Origin: Rhodothermaceae bacterium
GTDB lineage: Bacteria > Bacteroidota > Rhodothermia > Rhodothermales > Rubricoccaceae
Reading direction: 5' to 3'
DNA: 9,752 bases
Assembly (NCBI GenBank): GCA_013003465.1
Contig: JABDIZ010000423.1
Coordinates: 1 to 9,752 of the forward strand
Shown: one piece after another, positions 1-7,127 of the stretch
How the letters are laid out: every line of letters begins with the position of its first letter
Numbering within the stretch: the first letter of the stretch is position 1
Program-made: the position numbers and the translations under genes
The notes under the pieces: model-generated
Databases searched by the model: none
What the model saw: the letters and a program-made list of their open reading frames with translations, nothing else
Told to the model about the DNA's origin: nothing

Positions 1-730
1 CGTCGTAGATGGGGTAGCCGAGGAAGCCGCGCGCGCCCTTGTTGAAGAAGTTGCCGCCTGTCTCGGTCGTCGTGATGACGTTGCGCACGACGAGGTCGTC
101 CCAGAGGCCGACGTAGACGGAGTCCCAGGGCTCGCTGGAGATGTTGGTGATCTCGTATTCGAGGATCACGAAGTACTCGGCGAAGGGGAAGCTCCAGGCG
201 TACGAGCGGCTCTCGACGCTCAGGCCGAGGCGCCCGGCCGGGTCGGGCGTGGGCGTCTGCGTCCCCGGCACGACAGCTGCCGTATCGACAAAGGTGGAGA
301 TGAAGTCCTGCTGGCTGACGGCCAGCGGCGTGAACGCCGGCGACTCCGGCAACGACGAGCGCGGCTGGATGAGGCTGGCCTGCGTGACCTCGTAGCCCGT
401 CGCGCCCGCCGAATAGCCGCCCGATGAGGTAATGGCAGCGGTGCGGACGGTTATGAGACCATCGGCGCGGAGAGCACCCACCCACAGCCCGGCCTCAAAG
501 AGGTGCTCGATGCCCGAGTCCAATGGGTACTCGAAGGAGGGCGCACTGCTGGGGTCGTTGCGGATCCCGCTGTTGCCGAGGAACCCGGCATTGGTCACGG
601 TCAGGCCGACGTTGCCCACATCGTGCACCGCCTCCTCGAAGGGTTGTGCAGCAACCGGGCTCATCGAGCCCAGCACCAGCGCGGCAAACAGGCCGCACGC
701 GCTCCAGGGGCGGCGTAGCAAACGAACCAT
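1..730 (-). CDS. Exported protein of unknown function, N-terminal part (gene runs off the left edge)
   Basis: The reading frame is open from an ATG at 730-728 to the window edge: 243 codons plus one base, with no stop. The first 29 residues form a clear Sec signal peptide: an arginine-rich start (MVRLLRRP), a hydrophobic core (GLFAALVLGS) and a cleavage region ending PVAAQ. The mature part begins with a stretch rich in Gly and Asn (VGNVGLTVTNAGFLGN), followed by a segment reading like EHLFEAGLWVGAL. It looks beta-rich, with features such as YFVILEYEITN followed by YVGLWDDLVVRN. I have the impression that similar N-termini occur on large surface proteins of Rhodothermota that end in T9SS sorting domains, but the C-terminus lies outside the window, so that is inference. 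The leader has no Shine-Dalgarno; a four-base C-tract lies five bases before the ATG. It is preceded by 251 bases containing the hairpins after the TonB-dependent gene, so it is probably transcribed on its own. Function unknown. Confidence 0.85.
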   Translation of the reverse strand, partial: MVRLLRRPWSACGLFAALVLGSMSPVAAQPFEEAVHDVGNVGLTVTNAGFLGNSGIRNDPSSAPSFEYPLDSGIEHLFEAGLWVGALRADGLITVRTAAITSSGGYSAGATGYEVTQASLIQPRSSLPESPAFTPLAVSQQDFISTFVDTAAVVPGTQTPTPDPAGRLGLSVESRSYAWSFPFAEYFVILEYEITNISSEPWDSVYVGLWDDLVVRNVITTTETGGNFFNKGARGFLGYPIYD

Positions 731-751
731 CAGGCGGGGAAGGGAGAGGTA

Positions 752-761
752 GCGTGCACGC
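752..761. promoter_or_regulatory. Perfect 10-bp palindrome upstream of the 730 gene
   Basis: GCGTGCACGC reads the same on both strands and lies 21 bases upstream of the ATG at 730. Its position between the putative promoter (803-812) and the start codon would suit an operator or a small leader hairpin. Ten-base palindromes built of G and C are not rare in GC-rich DNA, so function is only a guess. Confidence 0.25.
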
Positions 762-802
762 CCACCATGCTTGCTGTCGGATGAAGTCGGCGGGCATGCA
801 GG

Positions 803-812
803 CCGGAACATA
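803..812 (-). promoter_or_regulatory. Candidate promoter -7 element for the 730 gene
   Basis: On the minus strand this reads TATGTTCCGG, which partly fits the Bacteroidota -7 element TAnnTTTG. A TTTC lies 19 bases upstream, near the expected place of the -33 TTTG element. A nearly identical decamer (TATATTCCGG) lies ahead of the 9379 gene at 9410-9419. The match is partial and the leader would be about 65 bases long, so this is tentative. Confidence 0.25.
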
Positions 813-872
813 CGCGGCGCACGCCTTGGAGGAAAGGGGGGACTCGGCTTTTATGGAGCCTTAACCGGCCGG

Positions 873-888
873 GGCACTCCAGAGTGCC
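873..888 (-). terminator. Second hairpin downstream of the TonB-dependent gene
   Basis: A perfect 6-bp inverted repeat (GGCACT ... AGTGCC) with a four-base loop follows 16 bases after the larger hairpin at 905-936 in the direction of transcription. No U-tract follows it. Together the two hairpins could end transcription or protect the 3' end of the TonB-dependent gene's mRNA. Confidence 0.45.
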
Positions 889-904
889 GTGAGACCTAAT
901 GCAT

Positions 905-936
905 ACGGCCCCACCCTCCGAAGAGAGCGGGGCCGT
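905..936 (-). terminator. Very stable 14-bp hairpin with UUCG tetraloop after the TonB-dependent gene
   Basis: The minus-strand transcript can fold as ACGGCCCC paired with GGGGCCGU. The stem continues inward without interruption through six more pairs (two of them G-U) to a C(UUCG)G tetraloop, one of the most stable RNA loops known. It begins 45 bases after the stop codon at 982. No run of U follows (the next bases read AUGCAUUAGG). It is therefore either a terminator that does not rely on a U-tract or a 3'-end stabilising hairpin. Confidence 0.65.
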
Positions 937-981
937 GGTACCGGGCTAGCACCGAAGCACCAGACTCAGCAAGCACAAGCC

Positions 982-3900
982 TTAGAAGGTCAGGCGCAGA
1001 CCGAGCTGCATGAGCCAGCGGGACCCGTAGGCCCCACCACCTGTAATGATCTGGTTGTCGAAGAACTCCTCCTCCGTGGTGCTGCTGGAGTTGAAGTCGT
1101 AGACCGGAGTCAAGTCTCCTGCCCCGACGCAACCGGGCAGGCCACCGCCGCCGCCACCGGCATTAGCTGTGCGGAACTCGCTGCAGAAGCCCTGGAACTC
1201 GAGCACTTCGAGGCCGCCGGTGCTCGATGACGTGAACTTCGCATACCGACGTCCCCAATCGCTGTTGAGAAGGTTGGTGAAGTTGAAGATGTCGAACGTG
1301 AGGCTCAGGCTCCGGTTCGCCCCGCCGAGGTTGGCGAAGAGCTCCTGCTCGAACTTCAGGTCGAGGATGTTCTCCCACGGCAGGCGGCTGCCGTTGCGCT
1401 CGGCGAACTGGCCGCGACGCGAGGAGAGGTATTCGCTGGAGTTGATGAACGTCTCATACGCCGCTGCATCCTCCGGACTCGCAAACACCATCTCATTGAT
1501 GTCGTTCGGCACATAGACGAGGCCGTAGTCCCGATACCCGGAGGTCCCAACGAGATCCCCGAAGTTGTCGATGACGTAGTTGAACGGCCTCCCGCTCTCG
1601 CCCGTGTAGAAGAGCGAGAGCGTCGTGGCGAGGTTGTTCAGGAAGGCCTTGCGGAACGTGGCCGACCCGAGAACGCGGTGCCCGACCGAGAAGTCCGACC
1701 GGGACAATACGCTGCCCTGCTCGTTCGGCCCCTGAGCCCCAATCTCGACCGTCCGCCAGAGCGTGTTGATCTGGGACGAGCTGCCGTCATTCACGGAGTA
1801 CGAGTCTCCGTAGGTGTAGCTCAGGTTCAGGAACAGGTCGTCGCCTGTGCTGAAGACATCGCTGAGCTGCTTCTGGAGCCGCGCGGTGACGTCGTAGGCG
1901 TAGCCTTCGCTCGTCGAGCTGACGAGGTGAACCGACGAGAAGCGCGGGTCGATGATCTCGTCTGCGTTCGGAGCGTAGATGGCGCGTTGCTCCACGCCCT
2001 CTGTCATCGTGAGCGTAGTCGGGTCGAGGTTGATATTCGTGACGATGATGTTGTCGAGGGTGTTCGTGTACTGCCCTTCGAGCGTCCCGACGAAGCCACC
2101 TGGTAGTTGGGCATCCACACCAAGGCTGGTGCGGAAGACGCGCGGGTAGCGGAAATCGTCCGCGAAGATTTCGAGGCTGCCGCTCGGAATGTCCGTCTGC
2201 CCGAAATCGGAACCCGTCAACTGTTCCTGGGGGTTCGGAATGAAGGGGATCGGGCTATCGTCCGGCAGCGTGCCGCCGGTGCTCACACGACCGACGTTCG
2301 CGCCGTTGTTGTTGAACATGCCGCCGGGCCATACAAACGGGACGCGACCCGTGAACACGCCCGCGCCACCACGAAGCTGCAGCGTACGGTCTCCGTTGAC
2401 GTCGTAGTTGAAGCCGAAGCGAGGCGAGAGGTAGACCGCTGCGGCCGGCGTCTGGCCTGCCTGTGCACCCTGCAGATCATAGAATTGTCCCGCGTTCTGG
2501 ATCACGCCGGGAGCTTCTGGGGCAAACGCAGGGTTGGTCGTGATCTTCGGAATGTCCGCACGGAGCCCGAGCGTGACGCGCAGATTCGGGTTGACGCGGA
2601 ACTCATCCTGCGCATAGAACCCGACCTGGAGCGCATCGAACGGCGCAATGGCCGCCGAGCCGTCTCCGGCAATGCCGTCCACGAGGGAGTAGTTACGCTG
2701 GAAGCGGCTGGGGACTGCTGGTCCCTCGCCGTTGTAGTTCGCCTGGCAGTAGGCCGATGAGCCATTGCCTGCTGCGCAGATTGACTGGAGGAAGTCATCC
2801 ACTGAATCGTACTCGTAATCGCCGAAGTTCTGCGCGATGAACAGATTGGAGATCGAGTAGAACTCGCCGCTCACGCCAAACGTGAGGGTGTGATTGCCCC
2901 GGAACCAGTTGAAGTTGTTCGTGACGGTGAAGATGTCCTGCTCGAGGATGTTCGCCGTCGAGAAGGGTTCAGAGCCGAGGAAGATCTCTGCCCCGTTTCC
3001 GTCGTCGATGCTCACATCCGGGAACGGATCGCCTGCGAAGCCGCGGTCATCGCTCACGCTCGTGTAGCCGAGGATGAGCTTGTTGGCAAACTCGGTCCCG
3101 AAGGTCGAGTTGACCTCACCTGTGAGCGAGTGCGTCCGGTTCGGGAAGACTTCCGCGTTGTTCGAGAAATTGATCGCGTCGTTCCGGCTCTGGAACTGGT
3201 CGATGTTGTCCGAGGCCGAATAGCTGTACCGTGCGCTAACGCGGTGCCGGTCGCTGGCATTCCAGTCGAGCTTCACAAGCGCCTTGTCGTCGTCGAGCGA
3301 CGAGGCCACGTCACCAAAGGCACCCGGATCGTAGCCGACCTCATCCATGACCGTCTGGCGGAGCACACCCAGTTGATCGAGCGAGGTATTCCCGTCGTAG
3401 ACCCCCCCAAACGGCAGTGGCGTCTCCGCACGGAGGAACTCGGCGTTGGCAAAGAAGAACACCTTGTCCCGCACGATCGGGCCGCCGATACGGAACCCGT
3501 AGCGGTTGTTCGAGAAGTCATTGAGGCGCTCGGCCGTGGCATCCGGATCCAGGTCCAGCACGCCGCCAGGCGTCTTGCCGGCGAGGCTCTCGTTGCGGAA
3601 GTAGCCGTAGAGCGAGCCCTCGAACGTGTTGGTGCCCGAGCGCGTGACGGCGTTGATGGCGCCGCCGGTGAAGCCGGACTGCGTCACGTCGAACGGCGAG
3701 ATCGCGATCTGGAACTGCTCCACCGCGTCAATCGAGATCGGCGTGGAGCCGGTCTGGCCGCCGTTGGTGCCCTGCGCCGAGAGGCCGAACACGTCGTTCG
3801 AGACCGCACCGTCGATGTAGATCGAGTTGTAGCGGTTGCTCTGGCCTGCGATGGAGATCGACGGGCCGTCGTCGTCGTCGTTTTCGACGTAAGCCTGCGG

Positions 3901-4395
3901 CGTCAGGCGCGTGTAGTCCGCGAGGTCGCGGCCGAGGCTCGGGATGGCCTCGATCTGATCCTCCGAGAGACTCGTGTTAAGGCCCGTCCGATTGGGATCG
4001 AACACGCCGCCCGCGGCGACCACCTCGACTTCACTCAGTTCCGCCGTGGACTCGGCCAATTCCACATCGAGCTCGTAGAACTCGCCGAGGTTGAGCGTGA
4101 TGCCCTCGCGGGTGAACGTCTCGTAGCCCACGAAGGAGACCTGCACGCGGTAGGGTCCACCGACGCGCATGTTGGGAATGGTGTAGGTGCCCTGGGTGCT
4201 GGTGGCGGTGCCGTACTGGGTGCCAGACGGCAGGTGTGTGGCGACAATCGTCGCGCCGGGCAAGGAGAGCCCGGCATTGTCGTTGACGGTGCCGCGCAGA
4301 CCAGAGGTGGTGACCTGGGCCATCGCCGGAACGGCCGCCATCAGCGCGAGCGCGACGACGGGAAGCCAGCGGAAGCGTTGGGTAACGCTATGCAT
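982..4395 (-). CDS. Oar-like TonB-dependent outer-membrane receptor/transporter
   Basis: This 1137-residue protein would sit in the outer membrane and move a large substrate using the TonB-ExbBD energy system. Residues 1-27 are a signal peptide ending AVPAMAQ. Residues about 30-115 form a carboxypeptidase-regulatory-like beta-sandwich (SGLRGTVNDNAGLSLPGATI ... VSFVGYETF). Residues about 140-262 form the plug, with IPSLGRDLADYTRLTPQAYV and a GFTGGAINAVTRSGTN segment typical of Oar-type plugs. The rest is beta-barrel with aromatic-ended strands, and the last residue is Phe, as expected for barrel insertion by BamA. Length fits the Oar family, which is longer than most siderophore receptors. Cys540/Cys550 and Cys1071/Cys1089 lie in predicted loops and could form disulfides; a six-glycine run sits at 1080-1085. 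No SusD-like partner is adjacent. Oar of Myxococcus is known to be needed for export of the protease PopC; most relatives have no known substrate. The ATG at 4395 gives a proper signal peptide. Family assignment is firm; substrate unknown. Confidence 0.95.
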   Translation of the reverse strand: MHSVTQRFRWLPVVALALMAAVPAMAQVTTSGLRGTVNDNAGLSLPGATIVATHLPSGTQYGTATSTQGTYTIPNMRVGGPYRVQVSFVGYETFTREGITLNLGEFYELDVELAESTAELSEVEVVAAGGVFDPNRTGLNTSLSEDQIEAIPSLGRDLADYTRLTPQAYVENDDDDGPSISIAGQSNRYNSIYIDGAVSNDVFGLSAQGTNGGQTGSTPISIDAVEQFQIAISPFDVTQSGFTGGAINAVTRSGTNTFEGSLYGYFRNESLAGKTPGGVLDLDPDATAERLNDFSNNRYGFRIGGPIVRDKVFFFANAEFLRAETPLPFGGVYDGNTSLDQLGVLRQTVMDEVGYDPGAFGDVASSLDDDKALVKLDWNASDRHRVSARYSYSASDNIDQFQSRNDAINFSNNAEVFPNRTHSLTGEVNSTFGTEFANKLILGYTSVSDDRGFAGDPFPDVSIDDGNGAEIFLGSEPFSTANILEQDIFTVTNNFNWFRGNHTLTFGVSGEFYSISNLFIAQNFGDYEYDSVDDFLQSICAAGNGSSAYCQANYNGEGPAVPSRFQRNYSLVDGIAGDGSAAIAPFDALQVGFYAQDEFRVNPNLRVTLGLRADIPKITTNPAFAPEAPGVIQNAGQFYDLQGAQAGQTPAAAVYLSPRFGFNYDVNGDRTLQLRGGAGVFTGRVPFVWPGGMFNNNGANVGRVSTGGTLPDDSPIPFIPNPQEQLTGSDFGQTDIPSGSLEIFADDFRYPRVFRTSLGVDAQLPGGFVGTLEGQYTNTLDNIIVTNINLDPTTLTMTEGVEQRAIYAPNADEIIDPRFSSVHLVSSTSEGYAYDVTARLQKQLSDVFSTGDDLFLNLSYTYGDSYSVNDGSSSQINTLWRTVEIGAQGPNEQGSVLSRSDFSVGHRVLGSATFRKAFLNNLATTLSLFYTGESGRPFNYVIDNFGDLVGTSGYRDYGLVYVPNDINEMVFASPEDAAAYETFINSSEYLSSRRGQFAERNGSRLPWENILDLKFEQELFANLGGANRSLSLTFDIFNFTNLLNSDWGRRYAKFTSSSTGGLEVLEFQGFCSEFRTANAGGGGGGLPGCVGAGDLTPVYDFNSSSTTEEEFFDNQIITGGGAYGSRWLMQLGLRLTF

Positions 4396-4402
4396 GGAAC
4401 TA

Positions 4403-4407
4403 GGGGG
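4403..4407 (-). promoter_or_regulatory. C-tract in place of a Shine-Dalgarno, TonB-dependent gene
   Basis: Five C residues lie seven bases before the ATG at 4395, where a purine-rich ribosome binding site would normally be. A small hairpin (GTGG/CCAC, 4411-4424) lies directly upstream. Similar C-tracts precede the starts at 9379, 7043 and 730. The lack of a Shine-Dalgarno is typical of Bacteroidota; a role for the C-tract is inference. Confidence 0.35.
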
Positions 4408-4445
4408 TTGGTGGCGGAGACCACGGCGCGCACCGGACGACGCCC

Positions 4446-4476
4446 ACCCCGGGATTGCCGACCGGCCTGCCGGGGT
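4446..4476 (-). promoter_or_regulatory. Hairpin in the leader of the TonB-dependent gene
   Basis: ACCCCGG and CCGGGGT form a perfect 7-bp stem around a 17-base interior that can itself pair GCC with GGC. The element ends 50 bases before the ATG at 4395, within the presumed 5' leader if the promoter is the one suggested at 4509-4543. It does not overlap the start codon, so any effect would be on transcription elongation, mRNA stability or protein binding. Function unknown. Confidence 0.4.
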
Positions 4477-4508
4477 CTAGAGAACGGGGGTGGGAGCTGG
4501 GAATGGCG

Positions 4509-4543
4509 CCAAGCTAGGGCGAGAAGACCATACCTCGTGCAAA
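4509..4543 (-). promoter_or_regulatory. Candidate promoter of the TonB-dependent gene
   Basis: On the minus strand a TTTG at the end of a T-run (4540-4546) is followed after 23 bases by TAGCTTGG (4509-4516). This resembles the Bacteroidota -33 TTTG and -7 TAnnTTTG pair, though the spacing is a few bases longer than the usual 19 to 21. TAGCTTG also occurs ahead of the plus-strand gene at 9487. It would give a leader of about 105 bases carrying the 4446-4476 hairpin. Confidence 0.3.
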
Positions 4544-4595
4544 AAAGAAGTGCAGTTACCGTTCCTTCACACACGAAGCCACGCCATACCCTCAA

Positions 4596-4612
4596 ATCCA
4601 GACGTTCTGGAT
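4596..4612 (-). terminator. Hairpin after the S9 peptidase gene, probable weak terminator
   Basis: ATCCAGA and TCTGGAT form a perfect 7-bp stem with a three-base loop, starting 13 bases after the stop codon at 4626. In the transcript the stem runs into UUGAG, a very short U-stretch. It probably separates the peptidase transcript from the TonB-dependent gene downstream, perhaps incompletely. Confidence 0.45.
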
Positions 4613-4625
4613 GCCTGCCTCCTTC

Positions 4626-7043
4626 TCACCCCTCGCTCTCATCGCTGCGCAACGGGCCTACGCTGTGCTCAATCAGGTCGAGGATGCGGTGGAGCTTGTC
4701 AGCCCACGAGGTGGGCTCGCGGTAGCCATGCGGCTCGACGGGCGCAATGGCCAGTTCCCAATCGCGCTTGCCCAGTTCGATGAGGCGCTGCGAGAGGCGG
4801 AAGATGTCCTGCGGCTGCACGTTGTCGTCCACGAGGCCGTGCGTCATCAGGAGCGGGTCTTCGAGCCCCGCGGCGAACTCGATGGGCGACGAGCGCGCAT
4901 AGGCCAACGAGTCGGCAGTCGGCGTGTTGAGGATGTTGGCCGTGTAGACGTGGTTGTAGTGCGCCCAGTCGGTTACGGAGCGCAGGGCCGCGCCGCCGCC
5001 GAAGTGCTCGGGCGCCGTGAAGAGGGCCATCAGCGTAAGGAAGCCGCCATACGAGCCGCCGTAGATCGCCACGCGCTCGCCGGGAATCCCGAACTCATCG
5101 CCCACCCACCGGCTCGCGTCTACGTAATCCTGCAGGTCGCGCCCGCCCATGTGGCGGTAGATGGCCGTGCGCCAGTCACGCCCGTACCCCGCAGAGGCGC
5201 GATAGTCGAGATCGAGGACGAGGTAGCCTTGTTCTGCGAGGAGATGGTGGAACATGTACTCGCGGAAGTAGCCGCTCCACCAGCGATGCACGTTCTGAAG
5301 GTAGCCCGCGCCGTGGACGAAGAAGACGGCGGCCCCGTTGGGGTTTTCGGGCCGGTAGATGCGTGCGGGCACCTGAACGCCGTCGCTGGCCGGAATAGTG
5401 ATGATCTCCGGCTCCTGCCACGGATACGCCAACCAGTCATCCGTCGGCGAGTTCGTGAGCATGCGGATGGGCCGCTGCCGCCCCCCGGGCGTCACCGGCG
5501 CAGCAGGCTCGACGACGACCTCGGGAGGGCGGTTGCTCTGCGAGTACAGCAGGGCGAGCCACCGTTCGTCGGGCGAGAGGGCGAAGTCGTTGCGGCCGGG
5601 CAGGCGCGTCAGGCGGGTCCGCGCGCCGCCGTCGGCGTCCATCCGGTAGACATGCCGCTCGTGCGGCGAGCCCTCGGAAGACTGGAAGGTCCACGTCGCG
5701 CCGCCTTTCGAGAGCTGCGCGTTGCTCACCTCGAAGGTCCCGCTGGTGAGCGCGGTCACCTCGCCTGTCTCCACCTCTACGGCATAGAGGTGGCTGTAGC
5801 CGGTCCGCTCGCTCTGGAACCAGAACCGCCCATCCACCATCCAGCCGACGCTTGAGGCGCCGCCCCACCACGCGATGCCCGGCCCGGCGATCCAGGCCTC
5901 GTCGCGCTGCCGATCCAGGCTCGTCACGTCGCCGGTTTCGGGATCCAGTCGTGCGATCCAGCGGTCCTTGTTGTCGCGCGTGCGCACGTCGAGGACCGCG
6001 AAGCGACCGTCCGACCGCCAGTATGGGCCAAACGCGACGAGCTGCCGCGTCGAATCGGTCGTCTCGCCGCGCTCGCGGGCATAGTCCGGTGCATCGGTGG
6101 CACCGGGCAGCGTCGTCAGGTCTACGGCGATGGTCGTGTCGCGCGCGAGGTCCTGCACGTAGAGCGTCTGGTCACCCGAGGGGCTCCCCACTTTGGCCCG
6201 CGCGTTGATCTCCTCGGCGTAGCCGGATGCCGTCACGTAGTCCACGAGGCGTGTCTGCGTCGCGTCGCTGCGCGTGCTCAGCGTGAACGTGACGAACCGC
6301 TCAGTCGGGTCGAGTTGTAACTGCCGGACCGACTTATCGCCGACGTAGAATGTCGGCGGCGCTTCGATGACGGCGTCCTCGCGCTCGGCAGCCGCCTCTT
6401 GGAGCGAGTCGCGGCGGGCGCGTTCGCGGAGCACATCGAAGAGGCGCGTCTGCTGCGCCTGGAGGTAGGCGTCCTGCTCTGAAGGCTGGTCGTCTGCCGA
6501 CTCCGTGCCTTCGCGCAGGTCGGTGCGCTGCTCGGTGGCCCCCGTTTCCAGGTCAAGGGCGAACAGTTGATCCCCCTGCTGGTAGATCACACGATGCCCA
6601 TCGGGGCTGAAGCGCGGGCCGCTCTCGCGGGCCGACGTGCGCGTCAGGCGGAGGAGACCGTCCGCAGCAAGGTCGTAGACGAACAGGTCGCCGTCGCGGT
6701 CGAACACGCGCCGCGTGAACGCGGCGTCGTAAGCGAGGCGGTCGGCGTGCCAACCCTGGAAACGCGGCGGCAGGTTTCGGCGCTCCTCGGCGGTGAGTTG
6801 GACGAGTTCGCCGCTCTCGGCCCGCGCCTTGAACAGCGAGTCGCTCTCAAACTGCCCCTGCGGATTCCAGCGGACGTAGACCCACGCGCCGTCATCCGTC
6901 CAGAACGCATCGGTCGGCCATGCCCCGATCCACGTCTCGGGATCCTGCGTGATGAGATCCACCGTGAGAACGGGACCATCTTGCGCTCCTGCGGGCGGCA
7001 ACAGACCGAGGAGGATGAAGGCGAGCGACAGGCGATGCAGCAT
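4626..7043 (-). CDS. Exported S9-family serine peptidase (DPP IV/prolyl oligopeptidase-like)
   Basis: This 805-residue enzyme is expected to cleave short peptides, often next to proline, outside the cytoplasm. Residues 1-20 are a signal peptide (LAFILLGLLPPAGA). Residues about 25-555 make a beta-propeller with repeats such as GPRFSPDGHRVIYQQGDQLF. It is interrupted at about 185-225 by a charged, Gln/Arg/Glu-rich helical insert. The alpha/beta-hydrolase domain starts near 560, with FFVHGAGY (574-581) for the oxyanion region. The nucleophile is Ser664 in GGSYGGF, the acid is Asp739 in HGLVDDN, and the histidine is His772 in EPHGY, so the triad is complete. Length is normal for the family. Exact specificity (dipeptidyl-, acyl- or oligopeptidase) cannot be read from sequence. 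The gene lies 84 bases after the small gene at 7128 and 230 bases before the TonB-dependent gene. It probably helps break down peptides in the periplasm or at the cell surface. Confidence 0.95.
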   Translation of the reverse strand: MLHRLSLAFILLGLLPPAGAQDGPVLTVDLITQDPETWIGAWPTDAFWTDDGAWVYVRWNPQGQFESDSLFKARAESGELVQLTAEERRNLPPRFQGWHADRLAYDAAFTRRVFDRDGDLFVYDLAADGLLRLTRTSARESGPRFSPDGHRVIYQQGDQLFALDLETGATEQRTDLREGTESADDQPSEQDAYLQAQQTRLFDVLRERARRDSLQEAAAEREDAVIEAPPTFYVGDKSVRQLQLDPTERFVTFTLSTRSDATQTRLVDYVTASGYAEEINARAKVGSPSGDQTLYVQDLARDTTIAVDLTTLPGATDAPDYARERGETTDSTRQLVAFGPYWRSDGRFAVLDVRTRDNKDRWIARLDPETGDVTSLDRQRDEAWIAGPGIAWWGGASSVGWMVDGRFWFQSERTGYSHLYAVEVETGEVTALTSGTFEVSNAQLSKGGATWTFQSSEGSPHERHVYRMDADGGARTRLTRLPGRNDFALSPDERWLALLYSQSNRPPEVVVEPAAPVTPGGRQRPIRMLTNSPTDDWLAYPWQEPEIITIPASDGVQVPARIYRPENPNGAAVFFVHGAGYLQNVHRWWSGYFREYMFHHLLAEQGYLVLDLDYRASAGYGRDWRTAIYRHMGGRDLQDYVDASRWVGDEFGIPGERVAIYGGSYGGFLTLMALFTAPEHFGGGAALRSVTDWAHYNHVYTANILNTPTADSLAYARSSPIEFAAGLEDPLLMTHGLVDDNVQPQDIFRLSQRLIELGKRDWELAIAPVEPHGYREPTSWADKLHRILDLIEHSVGPLRSDESEG

Positions 7044-7050
7044 CAGAACC

Positions 7051-7054
7051 GGGG
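7051..7054 (-). promoter_or_regulatory. C-tract in place of a Shine-Dalgarno, peptidase gene
   Basis: CCCC lies seven bases before the ATG at 7043. There is no purine-rich ribosome binding site in the preceding 20 bases. It is the same arrangement as at the 9379, 4395 and 730 starts. Confidence 0.3.
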
Positions 7055-7100
7055 ATAGAAATCGGTCTGAAGATATCGGTGCGCGACGAACTGGAACCGT

Positions 7101-7125
7101 CCCGACCCTTGGCCCTCCCCTACCC
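7101..7125 (-). promoter_or_regulatory. G-quadruplex motif between the small gene and the peptidase gene
   Basis: On the coding (minus) strand five runs of at least three G occur in 25 bases, separated by loops of 2, 1, 4 and 2 bases. Four such runs are enough for a quadruplex, and short loops favour stable folding. The motif begins two bases after the stop codon at 7128 and ends 57 bases before the peptidase ATG. Depending on where transcription starts it would be in the peptidase leader RNA, or in DNA at the promoter. It could dampen read-through from the upstream genes or control peptidase translation. The motif is plain in the sequence; folding and function are inference. Confidence 0.5.
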
Positions 7126-7127
7126 TG

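Noticed and set aside
1678..2760. Two adjacent plus-strand frames (142 and 217 codons) opposite the TonB-dependent gene
   Set aside because: They are shadows of the barrel-coding region; low-complexity Arg/Val/Glu/Ala composition and no recognisable fold.
3868..3892. Short GTC/GTCG-type repeat in the TonB-dependent gene
   Set aside because: It encodes a run of four Asp in the plug region and is too short to be a meaningful tandem repeat.
2890..4725. A 611-codon open frame on the plus strand, opposite the TonB-dependent gene
   Set aside because: It lies antisense to a certain gene with recognised domains. Its product is a monotonous Arg/Val/Glu/Ala-rich sequence with no domain. Long antisense frames are expected when GC-rich third positions remove stop codons from the opposite strand.
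4611..5855. A 414-codon open frame on the plus strand, opposite the S9 peptidase gene
   Set aside because: Same reasoning: it is a compositional shadow of the peptidase's catalytic half, with no signal, motif or leader of its own.
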